Shown: positions 47,770-59,822 of the stretch, in pieces
Layout of the letters: each line of letters begins with the position of its first letter
How positions within the stretch are numbered: the stretch's first letter is position 1
DNA from: Euclidia mi
Lineage: Eukaryota > Arthropoda > Insecta > Lepidoptera > Erebidae
Assembly: GCA_944739405.2 (NCBI GenBank)
Contig: OX123200.2
Coordinates: 5,162,761 to 5,226,760 of the forward strand
Length of the DNA: 64,000 bases
Reading direction: 5' to 3'
The notes under the pieces: model-generated
The model's database searches: none
Seen by the model: the letters and a program-made list of their open reading frames with translations, nothing else
What the model was told of the DNA's origin: nothing
Made by a program: the position numbers and the translations under genes

Positions 47770-48278
47770 GCCCCGACTGCTATTAATAATGGCCCTGGTT
47801 GAGTAAAATGCACCGGTAAAATGTAGTGCAGTGTAAAAGAATTGGTGTTTTCTTGTATTATGGCGAGTGTAGCTCGTAGTGTGTCAGTAAGATAAATAAT
47901 AGATTAACACAAGATCTAGGGAAACAGCAAGAACCAAGAGAGGCCTATGTTCAGCAGTGGACTCAGTCAGGCCATGGATGATCATGAAAATAAATATAGT
48001 TATTGTTACTATATGTGATAAGAATTATTATATTGAACGCTAACAAAATTGTAACAAAACGACACAACTCGATAGTCAGACACGTTGCAATAAGGTTATA
48101 TTTCTTTGGTTGCAATAGTTATTCTTCTGTGGTTGCAATACGTTGCAATATCTTTTTGTCTATGATCTCCAAGGAAAAAAATTAAATTAGTAATTTTGAT
48201 CTGGTAGCATTGCACATAGCTGTGATAGCTGTCAAACTGTAATATTGTCTATAGTCTCTTTTTCTTCCGGTTGTCAAG
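47770..48278 (+). promoter_or_regulatory. RpL18 promoter with 5' TOP-like start
   Basis: Just before the ATG at 48279 there is a pyrimidine run tctctttttcttccgg (48256-48270), the 5' TOP signature of ribosomal-protein mRNAs, implying a very short 5' UTR and growth-linked translational control. Upstream, 47935-47990 holds an RTE 3' terminus (aggcctatgttcagcagtggac). Confidence 0.6.
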
Positions 48279-51200
48279 ATGGTGAGTTTCGTTGACGAGA
48301 AAATAAATTAAATCTATGAAAATCGTGACAAATACAAAGTGCTGTGAGAGTTTAATGTGATAATTAACTACTATGGTGTTATCAATATGTGTTCCTTTAC
48401 GTATTTCAGGGTATCGACATCAACCATAAACACGACAGGAAAGTTAGGCGTACCGAAGTTAAATCTCAGGATGTGTACCTGAGATTGCTTGTAAAAGTAA
48501 GTAGAACTGTTTTATAGCTGCAATTCTCAAGCCCTTATTGTCACTAAAATAAATCAACGTTCAGGTAGCACTCAGCCAAATATTGTGGACGATTGACCTA
48601 ACCTAAACATGTTATTGTTTTGCAGCTATACAGGTACTTGGCCAGGCGTACAAATGCCAAGTTCAACCAGATCATCCTGCGCAGGCTGTTCATGAGCCGT
48701 ATCAATAGGCCGCCACTATCGCTGTCGCGTCTGGCACGCCACATGAAGAAGCCCACTCGCGAGGGTATGATCGCGGTCGTCGTTGGCTCCATCACAAACG
48801 ACGTGAGGCTGTACACAGTGCCTAAGATGACCGTGGCCGCTCTGCACGTCACTGAGAAGGCTCGTGCCCGTATCTTGGCTGCTGGAGGTGAGTTGTTGAT
48901 GTTTTACTAATGAGGTTAGGAAGCATGTAGGTACTTCGTATGACAGCCAGTGACAATGGTGTATTGATAAATTCTACTAGTTTCTTCCCAAAAAGTCTAT
49001 TTATTTGTTACATTTTCATAGTGTGTTACCTGAGACATTGTTTACATATGCCTTGCAACAATTAGTTAAATAAAATTGGTTGTGTATTCCTAGCCTGCCA
49101 TTAATTATGTGATATTGTGTTCACATTAGATAGAGAGATATATAACCTAAAAAACTTATTGTGTGTATACTTTCCTTGAAATATACAGGAGACTACAACA
49201 CAAAATGTTTTCAAAAGCAACTATTAGGGCGTTTGTGCACTACAAGGAATTTTACTGTCCGGCAGGCAGATTTCTTACAATTGTCAATGAATTCTCAATG
49301 AAAGTTGATGTAAATGTGACTGCCGGATGGTAAAATTTTGTGTAGTGCACAAACACCTTTCATATAATATAGAGACATTGATATTTTACTGGTACTAGTC
49401 CATAACTTAAAAACAAGTATAAAACAGGCTTTTTAAGTGTCCAATCAAAAGCTGTTGATACTGCCAAATCTGATGCATATTTTGTTATTGAAATTAGACA
49501 TTTGTGCTGTTGTAGGTTATTTTTCTTAAATTTTTATCAATGGAATATAGGACCCTGTAGGCCATCATTCTATAGGATCCAGAGAGTATTAATTTCTAAT
49601 TCACAATGCCACCAATTCTCAAAGCTATGAGCATATACACTAATTGGTCCTGATTGTCATGAATATCGATAAATACCCTTGTTTACTATACTCACATTGG
49701 TCTATTAATATAGGGAGTAAATGCCCTTGTTTACTATACTCACATTGGTCGAAGTCATGCTATATTACAAACCCCATAGGCTTCGTTAGGCACATACATT
49801 CTCTATAGAACCATTCACATGACGCTTGTACTGCAAAAAATCGTACACCGTTTATACATTTAAACAAATACTCAACGGACTTGTCAAGCAAATCGAATGA
49901 ACTTTAACGTATTCGGCATGCAGTGGCACATAATATAGTTCTGCCTCGTTCACACGGCACGATGTTCATACGTTTTTTTATTGATTTAGTATGTTTTCAA
50001 AACTTTCAATAGACATCTAAAGTAGTAAAAAAACTTCTTTTCATCGTTTCTAAGTCTATCGTATAACTTCTCAAATAGTTTAGTACGCCTTGTTTCTTAA
50101 TTTATAGGATGTACCCAAAACCTTCTGCTCTGCCGGCGGCAAAACCGTTTGCGCCTTCGATTGTACCAATAATAAAAGAACAACCAAGCGTGGTTCCATC
50201 ACTGACGTCTATACACAATCACAAGTCTGTGAAGACTGCGGCTATTCGTTTTTTACACGAAGGCAAATCTACCGTGTGCACACCCGGGTGATTCTACGTT
50301 AAAATAACGAATACAAAGAAAACGTGCAGGATAATGTCGTGTGAACGAAGCCTTAGGGTTTTGTGGGTCAGTCAGCAGTTGCTGTGTTCAAAGCAAGGCT
50401 CCTAGGCAAAAGCTTTTAATGCAACTGGGACTCTATGTGTTAATTGGACGCAGTTTCTGAAAAACGTTCCAACCCACAATCTGTTCAAAGTAGAGTTATT
50501 GATAGCAAAAGAGTCACGTGATTGCTATTTACTAACTGTCAAAATTTGGTGGCCCTACTGTCATTTTAATAATGAAATTATGATATAGCAACTCACATGT
50601 ATGGAGAATAGTAATAGATATTAAACTAAAAGAGCTCAAGCTGTTTGGAACAACCCGAATATAAGAAAAACTCATAAACAATTTTCTTAAATGTGATCCA
50701 AGCTATCTGAAACGTTTTTGATTTATTGAATCTGAACGACCTTTGTAATAATAAATGTTTCACTAAAATGTTCCAACCCACTTGAAGCATTATTGTTTAA
50801 AATAATAATGTGCACTCTCCGTAGATTTAATATTTTATTAAAATGGTCCAAACCAAGGGTCCAAACCATTTGAGACGTTTTTGATTTAAATAAATGTTAT
50901 CCATCTCGAAAATATATAATTATCACTAAATACTTGATATCAGGCAATTGGACGTAGTTTCTGAAAAACATTGCAGCCCACAAGCTTACCATTTTGAGAT
51001 AATTGCGATTAAAGTTCAATCTTGTATTATTCTATGAAATTTTATTTTTTAACTACCAATACTTTTCTATGTTAAAGTGGACATGAATTAGTTTTAATTT
51101 GACCCTATTTTAGACTTCGAATGTTACAACTTTTATCAATATTCATAAAAATATGGCTGTAGAATGTTTTTGATTTATTGCAATATTCAAGTTACATTCA

Positions 51201-52167
51201 AAATTTAGATTTATTCAAAACATTCCAAATTACATGTACGACAAGAAAAATAATAATAGAATAAGATTAAATAGAAATAAAATATTATCCAATATTGTCA
51301 ATAGAAATAAAGTATTGTCCAATTAGCAATCTGCTTCAATACTTATTAGCAGAAGTTAATTTGGTATTAATTTTTGCCTAATGTATAAGATATGTGATGC
51401 CAATCAGTCTTAATGTTGAAGAAAAGGTCAGTATGCTCTTAGATTCTGCTAAATTTGGTTGGGCTGGAAAACAATGTCTGATCGTTAAGATAAGACTTGA
51501 ATCACAAATAGTAGTATGAATAGAATTATGATATATCCCTTGTGAGGTAATGATTCGTTTAGATAGAGTGATGTTTTAGATCGTCCTAGCTCTATCAGAT
51601 TTTTATGGTTTAAACTTTTTTATGATAAAGATTTATAAACATTTTTATAAATTCTGGGATTTTGTTTTCTACAAACATGACCTTTGCAAAACAGTGATGA
51701 AGGTTATGGTTGGCTCGCCTGTTCTGTTGAGAATTAAACCTGCTCTCTTGCCATCATTCAAATTGTAACTTGTAACAAATACATCAATAACAGAATTATT
51801 CTCATCTCTCGCTTTGTTTGATACCTGTATGAAGAAAGCCAAGAAAAGTTTAATCTGTCCTATAGTGGGACAGAGCTAAATTCACTAGGTACTTTACGGT
51901 TTTATCACATCTAATTTTGATTAATCATTGGCCTTGATATTTACTTGCAACCATTCCCAAATTCCAGGTGAAATCCTGACATTCGACCAGCTGGCCCTGC
52001 GCGCGCCGACGGGCGCTAAGACCGTGCTGTTGCAAGGCCAGCGCAACGCGCGCGAGGCGGTCCGCCACTTCGGGCCGGCGCCGGGAGCCCCGCGCTCGCA
52101 CACCAAGCCCTACGTGCGCTCCAAGGGACACGAGCGCGCGCGACCCCGCCGTCGCTCCAACGTGTAA
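48279..52167 (+). CDS. RpL18: 60S ribosomal protein L18 (eL18), complete
   Basis: Structural protein of the large ribosomal subunit. Exon 1 carries only the ATG (48279-48281); exon 2 48410-48496, exon 3 48626-48887, exon 4 51968-52167 (TAA), giving 183 residues, a typical length. Recognisable blocks: GIDINHKHDRKVRRTEVKSQ at the N-terminus, YLRLLVKLYRYLARRTNAKF, RLFMSRINRPPLSLSRL, ILTFDQLALRAPTGAKTVLL, the C-terminal HTKPYVRSKGHERARPRR. Codon usage in exon 4 is GC-rich as expected of a highly expressed gene. Intron 3 (3.1 kb) contains MITEs; no clear box C/D snoRNA was found in any intron. Confidence 0.97.
49228..49365. mobile_element. Fold-back MITE in RpL18 intron 3
   Basis: gggcgtttgtgcactaca / tgtagtgcacaaacacc arms, continuing into aattttactgtccggcag / ctgccggatggtaaaatt. 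Confidence 0.8.
49675..49751 (+). repeat. Two tandem copies of a 47-bp unit
   Basis: cccttgtttactatactcacattggtc occurs at about 49677 and 49724 with an intervening spacer. A simple local duplication in RpL18 intron 3. Confidence 0.6.
49943..50357. mobile_element. TIR element in RpL18 intron 3
   Basis: gcctcgttcacacggcacg and the inverse of tgtcgtgtgaacgaagcc bound about 400 bp. The interior has a short Cys-rich frame around 50107-50300 (VCAFDCTNNK, VCEDCGYSFF) that I cannot assign. Confidence 0.5.
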
Positions 52168-52489
52168 TCTTTAAATATAAGGACCACAACTTAAACTTTG
52201 GACTATTATTTGTAGCCTCTGAATACCCTTACTCTAGTTAGTAAATATTCATAGAATTTCATTTGGCTATAGGCAACAATGGTGGATTTTGTTTTTGTGA
52301 GAGCTTGAATCTGGTGAAGGAGTTTTATCCAGGGAAACATTAAATTTTATATCATTTGACTTGGAAGAAAATGGAGGAGTTTGACACCCTCTAGCACAAA
52401 ATACTTTTGCTTAGAGCCTCTGCCTCTGGTAAACATTATATTACTGTATTTTGGTATGATCTGAGAATAATAGTCAAAAATACAGATAA
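52168..52489 (+). other. RpL18 3' flank
   Basis: No gene; no canonical AATAAA close to the stop, so the poly-A signal is probably a variant. Confidence 0.3.
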
Positions 52490-52800
52490 GAAGCAGCAAT
52501 AGCTGAGTGGAGAGACCGACACAAATGCTATGCAGAGGGTCTCTGGTACCAATCCACGGCATACGCCAATGACTTTTCGAAGTTAAGTACGTATTAAATT
52601 GTCAATTATAGCTTGCTAAACGGTGAAGGAAAACATTGTGAGAAAACCTGCATGACAGAGTTCTCCATGATGTTCTCGAAAGACATGTGAAGTCTGCCAA
52701 CCTGCATGCACTCAGCCAGCGAGGTGGACTTTCGCATAGTGAGAAGAGGCCCGTGCCCAGCAGTGGGACAATATAAAGTGCTGATGATGACAGATAAAAC
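52490..52800 (+). mobile_element. tRNA-derived SINE, nearly full length
   Basis: Head with A box caatagctgagtgg and B-box-like ggtaccaatcc, middle 'aaggaaaacattgtgagaaaacctgcat', end 'gaagaggcccgtgcccagcagtgggacaatat' with gatgatga tail. The SINE shares its 3' end with RTE elements, consistent with mobilisation by RTE machinery. Confidence 0.8.
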
Positions 52801-52904
52801 AATAACAAAAAATATTTCTTTCTGATGATTTGACTACATGGACAATGGTTGGTTGACAATATAGGTACTGCAAGTTCGAATACAAGATAGATCATGAACT
52901 CTGA

Positions 52905-53080
52905 CTTCACTACATAGTATAAAAAAAAGTCTGTGTCTGTCCCTATGTATGCTTAAATCTATAAAACTACGCATCGGACTTTAATGCGGTTTTTTTAATA
53001 GATAGAATGATTCAAGAGGAAGGTTTATATGTATAATACATATGCGGTACGAAGTTCGCCGGGTCAGCTAGTATACTATA
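52905..53080 (+). repeat. RTE-type SINE/LINE tail
   Basis: Complementary to 10515-10700; ends gtacgaagttcgccgggtcagctagta. Confidence 0.7.
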
Positions 53081-53156
53081 TAGTGTTGTGTGAAAGGGTA
53101 AAAGAAACACTAGTAAAAATATCACAGATTTATTTACTCTAACATTCACAATAATG

Positions 53157-53295
53157 TCAACTACAGAAGGCACTCATCCAGTGAACGAGCAAGCATTCGT
53201 CGTGTTGTGCTATTCCAAACACTTGCTTCAGTTTAGCGACGGCGTCCGATCGACTGCCTGACGACAGTATGGCCGCAGACACAGCTTTGGCTATT
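53157..53295 (-). CDS. Terminal exon of an unidentified gene
   Basis: A minus-strand acceptor (TTTCAG) at 53296-53298 opens a frame that completes one split codon and adds 45 residues (IAKAVSAAILSSGSRSDAVA ... ECLLVHWMSAFCS), stopping with TGA at 53159-53157. AATAAA on the same strand follows about 25-30 bases later (near 53130). Codon content and the AATAAA support a real exon. I do not recognise the family. The upstream exons must lie to the right, so the intron would contain the whole 5.3 kb transposon, or the gene is cut off from its other exons by it. Confidence 0.55.
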
Positions 53296-54718
53296 CTGAA
53301 ACACATAAAATAAAAATGTAAGTCATCCGCTACATGTCTGGCGAATTGGTTCAAGTTATCGCCTTGGCATTTTGCAGCGTTGCGTTTCCTAGGTTCGATT
53401 CAGGCAAGTACACTGTGTGATACAAAAAAGATTTGTTCCCAACTCTGAGAGGTAGTTACATTTATTGTTTGAATGTTAGATGTGGCTCATGGGACAAATT
53501 AAAATATCTTAGTCGGAGAACTCAAAAAAAATTGAGGAGAGTATGTCCGTGGCTGGCGTGAACACATTGACATGTCGACTTCTATGACTTTTTTTTTATT
53601 GGCTTATTACATCCTACGCATTAGGAATTTATATGAAAAAAATTGACAGTTATAGATATACATAATTTTTGGAGCAATCGACTTTGGTAATATGTTGACA
53701 TCTCGCATTTTGACATGTCTAACTTAACAAAACCTCATGTCAAATTAACGATTCACATGTTTTTGTGATCGAACATTGATATTTTGTTATATCAACCTAT
53801 ACTCAGCACCCAAAATAATATTCGTTATTTGATATCTCAATTAATACACTTAAAAGTTTTGTTTAAGTACTTATTTTAAATTGACAAATTGAAGTGTCAA
53901 GCTATTGCCAGCTGAGGTCTTTTTGATCAAATCGTGACAAATTGAGATATCAAGTTATGGCCCACCGAAGAATTTCTGTTGAAATTGCGATATATTGAGA
54001 TGTCCAGTTACGGCCAACGAAGTTCTGAGCACTAAAAGTAATAAGTATAGGTATCACTACATGTCCGTTATAAAAAACTTGTAACGTTAAATTAATATGT
54101 TTAGTTGACAACTTATGTACCCAAGTTGTATTAAAAAATAATCGAGTTATCAAAAAACTTTCGTAAGAAGTAATAATTTTTCAAATATCGCGGCAAATCC
54201 CTCGCTCGTGTGTTGGTAAACAAACGTCAGTTTAGAGTTCAGAAGCCACGCGCGCGCGAACCGCGAACGAGTGTGAGTGCTTCAAATTGATTTCGTTTGT
54301 TTTTGAGTGTATCTATTGATTGATTTATTACTACAGTGTTTCAATTCATAAGTTGGGTGTATAGTTTGTGATTTGCAATGGAGGAAAAAGTGAGTACCTA
54401 CCGACCAAACCTTACGGTCTACCTTAGTGTATTATCGTAACAGAGGGAATACCTACCTGATTATGTGACGTGATATCTAGGTATTTCAATATTTGGTTTT
54501 TGCAGAATCCGACGATTGCCGAATTAATGGCTAGGAAACGCAAGTTAACAAAACTTCGTGACATTAAGTTAAATTCATCTCGTCAGCGAATGAATGAAGT
54601 GGACGAAAACGGTAAGATACAGATCTTATACTCACAAATATTTTTTTGCCACTTTTTAGGTAGATATTGATGAAGGTTGGGAGTTAGTTATCTAGGTAAG
54701 TAACATATTGTAAGCCGA

Positions 54719-54940
54719 CGTTCGGAATGGACGTAAAAATATCGCGGCGATTTTTTTCGCGCACTGGATTTTCAACGCTCTGCTTAGCGCCGAGAGTTGA
54801 AAATCCAACCAGTGTGTTTGTTCAACGCGTTGGAATGCACTCTGTTGGATTCTCAATGCTCGGCTCAACACCGAGAGTTGAAAATCCAGTGCGCGATAAA
54901 ATCCCGCTGCGATATGTTTACGTCCGTGCGAACGTCGCGG
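54719..54940. mobile_element. MITE nested in transposase intron 2 (first)
   Basis: gttcggaatggacgtaaaa / tttacgtccgtgcgaac ends; internal gagagttgaaaatcca occurs twice and inverted. Confidence 0.7.
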
Positions 54941-55025
54941 TAAGCTGATTGTTTACTTGAAACTGTGAACTTAGATGTATGTAGACGATGGGAATCTAGC
55001 TGTAGTAGGTAGATATACACCGTCG

Positions 55026-55376
55026 TGGGTAAGGCCTCCCCCACATTAGGATCGCGCGTTCCTCGGGCGTATGAGCGACGCGTCCGCCGCGTGCGCGACG
55101 CGAGCGCGCTGCGTAAGCGTCACGTGTTGCCACCGTGTAACGTGTGTGCAGCGACCGCGCGGCGCGCACACGGCGCTCGCGTTGGCGTTTAAACCCTTCA
55201 GTCAAGTCGAAAGTCGAAGGGGTATGAACGCGACTCGAGCGCCGCGCGCGCGTGTGAGTAGCGCGGGCGCCGCGCGCGCTACTCACACGTGCTCGCGGCG
55301 CTCATCCTCGCTTCATCCTCGGGCGTTCACACGCCCGAGGATCGCGCACGCCTAATGTGGGGTCAGCCTAATTGTT
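55026..55376. mobile_element. GC-rich MITE nested in transposase intron 2 (second)
   Basis: Ends gcctcccccacattagg / cctaatgtggggtcagcc, inner arms gcgttcctcgggcg / cgcccgaggatcgcgc, with the centre a GC palindrome (gcgcgcgctactcacac). Confidence 0.8.
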
Positions 55377-55529
55377 CTATGAGTAACTTGCTCCTCTAAT
55401 GTTGAAATCAAAACAAAAATAACTATTTAAAAGAAATGAAGGGTGTGTAGTATAACGGTTTAACTTTGGCTACTATCGTAATAATGATTATTTTCTTTCT
55501 TTACCTGAACTATTTTAGATCTGAAAGTT

Positions 55530-55735
55530 TATGTGTGGGTGTGTGTGTGTGTGTGTGTTTGAAACGATTTGCATCTGTTACTGCTGGGCAGATTTGGATG
55601 AACCTTGGTGTGTAGATAATCTAGACCCTGTAATAGGAATAGGACTCAGCAGTTAGACACCGCTAGTTATTCACCCAAACTAATATTATAAATACGAGAG
55701 TAACTGTGTTTATCTGTCTGATTATTATTTTTTAT
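55530..55735 (+). repeat. (GT)n microsatellite and RTE tail
   Basis: gtgtgtgtgtgtgtg run at 55533-55560, then 'tgggcagatttggatgaaccttgg' and 'aatattataaatacgagagtaactgtgtttatctgtctg', the standard lepidopteran RTE tail. Confidence 0.65.
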
Positions 55736-58700
55736 TGCTTCAGGTTACCCTAATCTTGCCACTCCACTGTCAAACTCTTCGTTATTGAGGAACATAAGTA
55801 ACGATGATCCATTATCTCCTTTTCCGGTAATGTCCCCAGCAACCCAAGAAATTTATAATGTATTAATTACTGACCCAAGCCTACAATTAGATAATACGTC
55901 AGACATTGTCGAAAACAGTGAAGCGTCTGAAGAAAATGAATCGTTTAATGGCGACAGTGACGACAGTGTTCGTGATCCTGATTTTAACATAAAAAAAGTC
56001 ACAGTAGATGATTCAGAAACTGACTGCGAATCATGTGATGATGCCAAAATTGAAAGCAAAGAATTGATACCAATCTCCGGAAAAATATCGAAAGCAACAA
56101 GAAATCCGGAAAAATATATCGAAGTCAACTACGAATGCGAAAATATAGCACCTACCTTAAATACGAAAGAAACACCACAAAATTCATCTATGGATAATAC
56201 ACAGAACAAGGAAACGGGGAGCTCAACGTGTGTGACAGACGAAAAAACGGCCAACCGAAGTGTTTCACCTGAAATGAATGAATATGAGAATGCAGCTCCT
56301 ACTATATATGAGATAGAAACACCAACAGTGATCCTAGAAAAGACGAGTGAAAGAAATGAGATTTTAACTTTAACTATGGAAACCGAAAGTACTAGTGAAG
56401 AAAGGACTAATAATAATACAAAAAAAGGAAGATCAAGAGTGGAGAGAAATGCAAGCAAAACACGTCGGAATACAGGAAAGAGTTATATAACGGAAAAAGG
56501 TAAAGTAGTTCCTGACAGAAAACCGAAAGAGTTGAGTTCATGTAGACTAAAATGTGCTGAAAGAATTACAACGGCTGAACAGACGCATTGTTTTGAAAAT
56601 TATTGGCAACTAGGAGATAGAGATAGACGGGCAGCATTTGTGTCTAAGTCAGTAATGATTTTCCCGAAAAAATCACAAAAAACGGGCAGCAGGACATTAA
56701 ATAGAGAGTGCTACTGTAAATACATGCTAGAGATTTCTAATGAGATGAAACCGGTTTGTAAAGAGTGTTTTTGTAAAATTTTAGGAGAGACCAAGGGATT
56801 TGTTAATGTTATAATAGAAAAAAAAAATGTCTCCCAACGGAATCATTGATGAGGATCAGAGAGGTCGTCAACCTCCCAAAAATAAGAAGACTATCGAAGA
56901 CATTTCGCTTGTCAATCACCACATTTTGAGTTTTCCAAGTTATGAGAGTCACTACTGTAGAAATTCGACTGGGAAGAAATATTTAGCTGCTGACCTGTCA
57001 ATCGCCAAAATGTACAGAGAGTATAAAAACACTTCTTCAAATCCTGTCTCGTTAAAATTATATGCCAAATGCTTTCACGACCTCAATCTGTCGTTTAAGC
57101 AACCATCAAAAGACACATGCAACACGTGCGATGTGCTGAACGCTAAAATTAAAGTTGCAGATGAAGATCGCAAAATTAATTTAACTGCTGAATTAGCTGA
57201 ACACCAACATCAAGCTGATAAAGCTTATGCTGAAAAACGTGTGGATAAAGAGAATGTCAAAGCAGATTCGTCTGTTAGGGCATTTGCATTCGACCTCCAG
57301 CAGTGCTTGCCGACTCCATATTTAAAAACATCTGTCTCGTTTTACAAACGACAGCTTTGGTCTTTTAATTTAACAGTGCATGATTTAGCAACTAATGAGG
57401 CTACCTGCTACATGTGGGACGAGACAATAGGAGCTCGAGGTGCAAACCAAATTGCCTCATGTTTGTGGCACTTCTGCAACAATTTGTCCTCCGAAGTAAA
57501 AGAACTGATTTTTTATTCGGATACTTGTGGTGGTCAAAACAAAAACAATGTCGTGGCAATGATGTTTATGTTTTTGCTACATAATCATCCGACGCTGCAA
57601 AAGATAAATCACAAATTTCTCCTCAGTGGGCACATACATATGGAGTGTGACTCTGACCACGCTATTATTGAGAAAACAAAAAAGAGAACACAAATGAGAA
57701 TAAATCATTTGTATGATTGGGTGCAGCTGGTGAGGACTTGCAAAGTTCAGAAACCATTTAAGGTCGTGGTGATGACGGTAAATGATTTCTTGGATTTTGC
57801 TGAACTAAAAGCCAAGAAAGGACCCTTTACTATAAAAAAACTGGACGATTCTGGGGACAAATTTCTATGGCAACCTATTAAATGGCTGCAATATAATAAA
57901 AACAGCGTAGGAAAAATAAATTTCAAGAAAAGCCTGGATCGCGAACCCACTTTCGAGTCAGTGAACTTTCGGAAAAGAGGAAAAACCACCATAGATGTCT
58001 TTAGGTTGAGCCAAATCTCCAAGGAAGCTTTGCCAATCAGTGCAGAGAAAAAAAAGGATTTGATGGACATGATTGACCTGATTGACGATTCGTTCAAAGA
58101 GTTTTATATTAATATAAAAACTGTCGGTGATGTCTCTGCATCTACTGATCCAGATTTGGACGAAGACAACCCAGATGAAGAGGATTCTGAGGTCTAATAA
58201 AATACGAATGGTCTGCGACGAGGTTGAGGAGTCAACGTAGTTATTTGTGTTAGTAACATACTTGTATCTGTTTGATGACGTTGTTTGTGGTCCAATAAAG
58301 CAATTTTCTATTTTTTTATAATTTTTTTTATTGCGAAAATACTAAACTGATAGTTTCGTGGTGTTTGAATTAAATATTTCTTCAGTTAAAACAACATTAC
58401 TTGATTTGAGTGAGTAGCAGCAAATTAAATATTTTTTTTATGTTTGTCATCTGTTTGCTATCCAATTAAAATAATGTGGTTGTCATTAAATTACATTGTT
58501 TACTTACTATAACTTCCCACTCAGAAGGTGAATAAGTTGATAACTGTTGGTGAACAAGTTGACAACTCGGTGCATAAGTTGATAACTCGTTGGTGAACGA
58601 CTTGACAAGTCTATTATTTTGCAATCTATGGAAAATTTCGTTTATTTATTGTCATCATTGAAAAGATGGCACAAAATAACCTTTAAAACAACTTAAACAC

Positions 58701-59822
58701 ATATGTAAAATTAATTAACTGATTTACCAGAAGACGCCAAAACTTTAAAATGGCCGTCCTGACAAATTGCAGTTTTAGACATGTCAACATATTCACGCCA
58801 GCCACGGATGTAACCTCACCAAAATTTAACAGCTGGCCGCCTTTGACGCATGATCATGATTAGTAAGTTGGTCTAGTCCCTATGTTCTACCCCCCCGTGG
58901 GATCTCCACCTTGTCGTGGTGGGGGGGCTCAGTAACCGTGGATTGGTCACCCGCGGTGAAGCTAAGAGGGATCCAGGAGGGGACGCTCCGCGTGGGCTTG
59001 GAGGGGCCTGCGCAGGATGCGTCCAACGGTGCGGGTGCGGGGGACAGTTCTGTCTGTCCCTCGCAGTCGGGCGCGGTCGCGGGAGGAGAGGCGTGTCGGT
59101 GTTGCGTTGCCGCGCGCCCTATCTCCCGCGACCAAATGGGGGCGCACCATTCGATGCGTCGCGGTGGGGCCGCAGAGGAAGAGGAGATGCGGTGTTGCGT
59201 TGCCGTCCTCCCTATCCTCTGCGGCCGCTGGGCGTTTTGGCGGCGGAGTCCAACACCTTAATCCGTCGCCAAGGGGGTTTTGTTCGGGGCCCGCCTGACC
59301 ATCTGGCGGGCCAATACCCGTCGGAGGGTGGCGACGAGCAGGGCCGTCTTAAGCCGTGCTGGGGCCCTTGGGCACAGAAGAATTGGGGGCCTCGGGTACA
59401 CAAAAATGCCCAAAAAAGTGAAGAAAATTACTGATATAAACAGATTTTTACTACGATTTTATTTTTACTATTTTCGTAGTTAAATGACACAAATCAAATA
59501 GCAATTTAAATAATCGATTTTAAACTTTTGCGATTTGCATACATCATATGATTAGTTGTTGTTTGTTTGTTGTTGATTAGTGAGTCAAATAATCATTATT
59601 ATTAGGTACCTAAGAATTTGATTTGAACATGATTTGAATAATACGCTAGAAGCTAGACGACGCCTGCAGCTACGTCCATACATTTTTTATTCTCAAGGAA
59701 ATTTACTTCTGATCTATCTTCCCACGCTGTATTAATCCAATGACAGTGTGTCAGTCAGTCCTATTATGCAAAGGACAAGGCTGGTCTTGTTCTTGTTGCC
59801 TCGAACTCGAATTTGAATAATA

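Larger units (their letters stand above)
54378..58197 (+). pseudogene. Transposase-like gene ('D-x-CGGQN' type), three exons, one frameshift
   Basis: Exons 54378-54389 (MEEK), 54506-54611 and 55744-58197 join in phase. The N-terminal third is acidic and Ser/Thr-rich (NESFNGDSDDSVRDPD), followed by a Cys-containing module (SSCRLKCAERIT, CYCKYMLEI, CKECFCKILGETKGF) and, after a one-base shift in an A10-A11 run at 56819-56829, the core: DEDQRGRQPP, YLAADLSIAKMYREY, CNTCD, FAFDLQQCLPTP, then DTCGGQNKNNVV with GHIHMECDSDHAIIE. The acid residues in DLQQ, SDTCGG and MECDSDHA are candidate catalytic positions by analogy with DDE/RNase-H-fold transposases. The family is widely annotated as uncharacterised protein (DUF7869-like, from memory). 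The tail is strongly acidic. Apart from the shift the frame is open for about 810 codons, so the inactivation is recent or a sequencing error. AATAAA near 58294. Confidence 0.75.
53541..58814 (+). mobile_element. 5.3 kb TIR DNA transposon with its own intron-containing gene
   Basis: Left end 53541-53577 and right end 58778-58814 are inverted copies of about 37 bp sharing TCCGTGGCTGGCGTGAA and TTGACATGTC with about five mismatches. Both subterminal regions hold many variants of 'aagttgacaact/aagttgataac' (left 53690-54130, right 58510-58610), probable transposase-binding repeats. The transposase-like gene lies between. No target duplication was recognised; the outermost limits may extend about 15 bp further. 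Superfamily not certain (Sola-like is my best guess). Confidence 0.7.

Noticed and set aside
48282..51967. snoRNA genes in RpL18 introns
   Set aside because: Looked for TGATGA ... CTGA pairs with terminal stems. A gtgatga near 51695 has no matching D box or stem.
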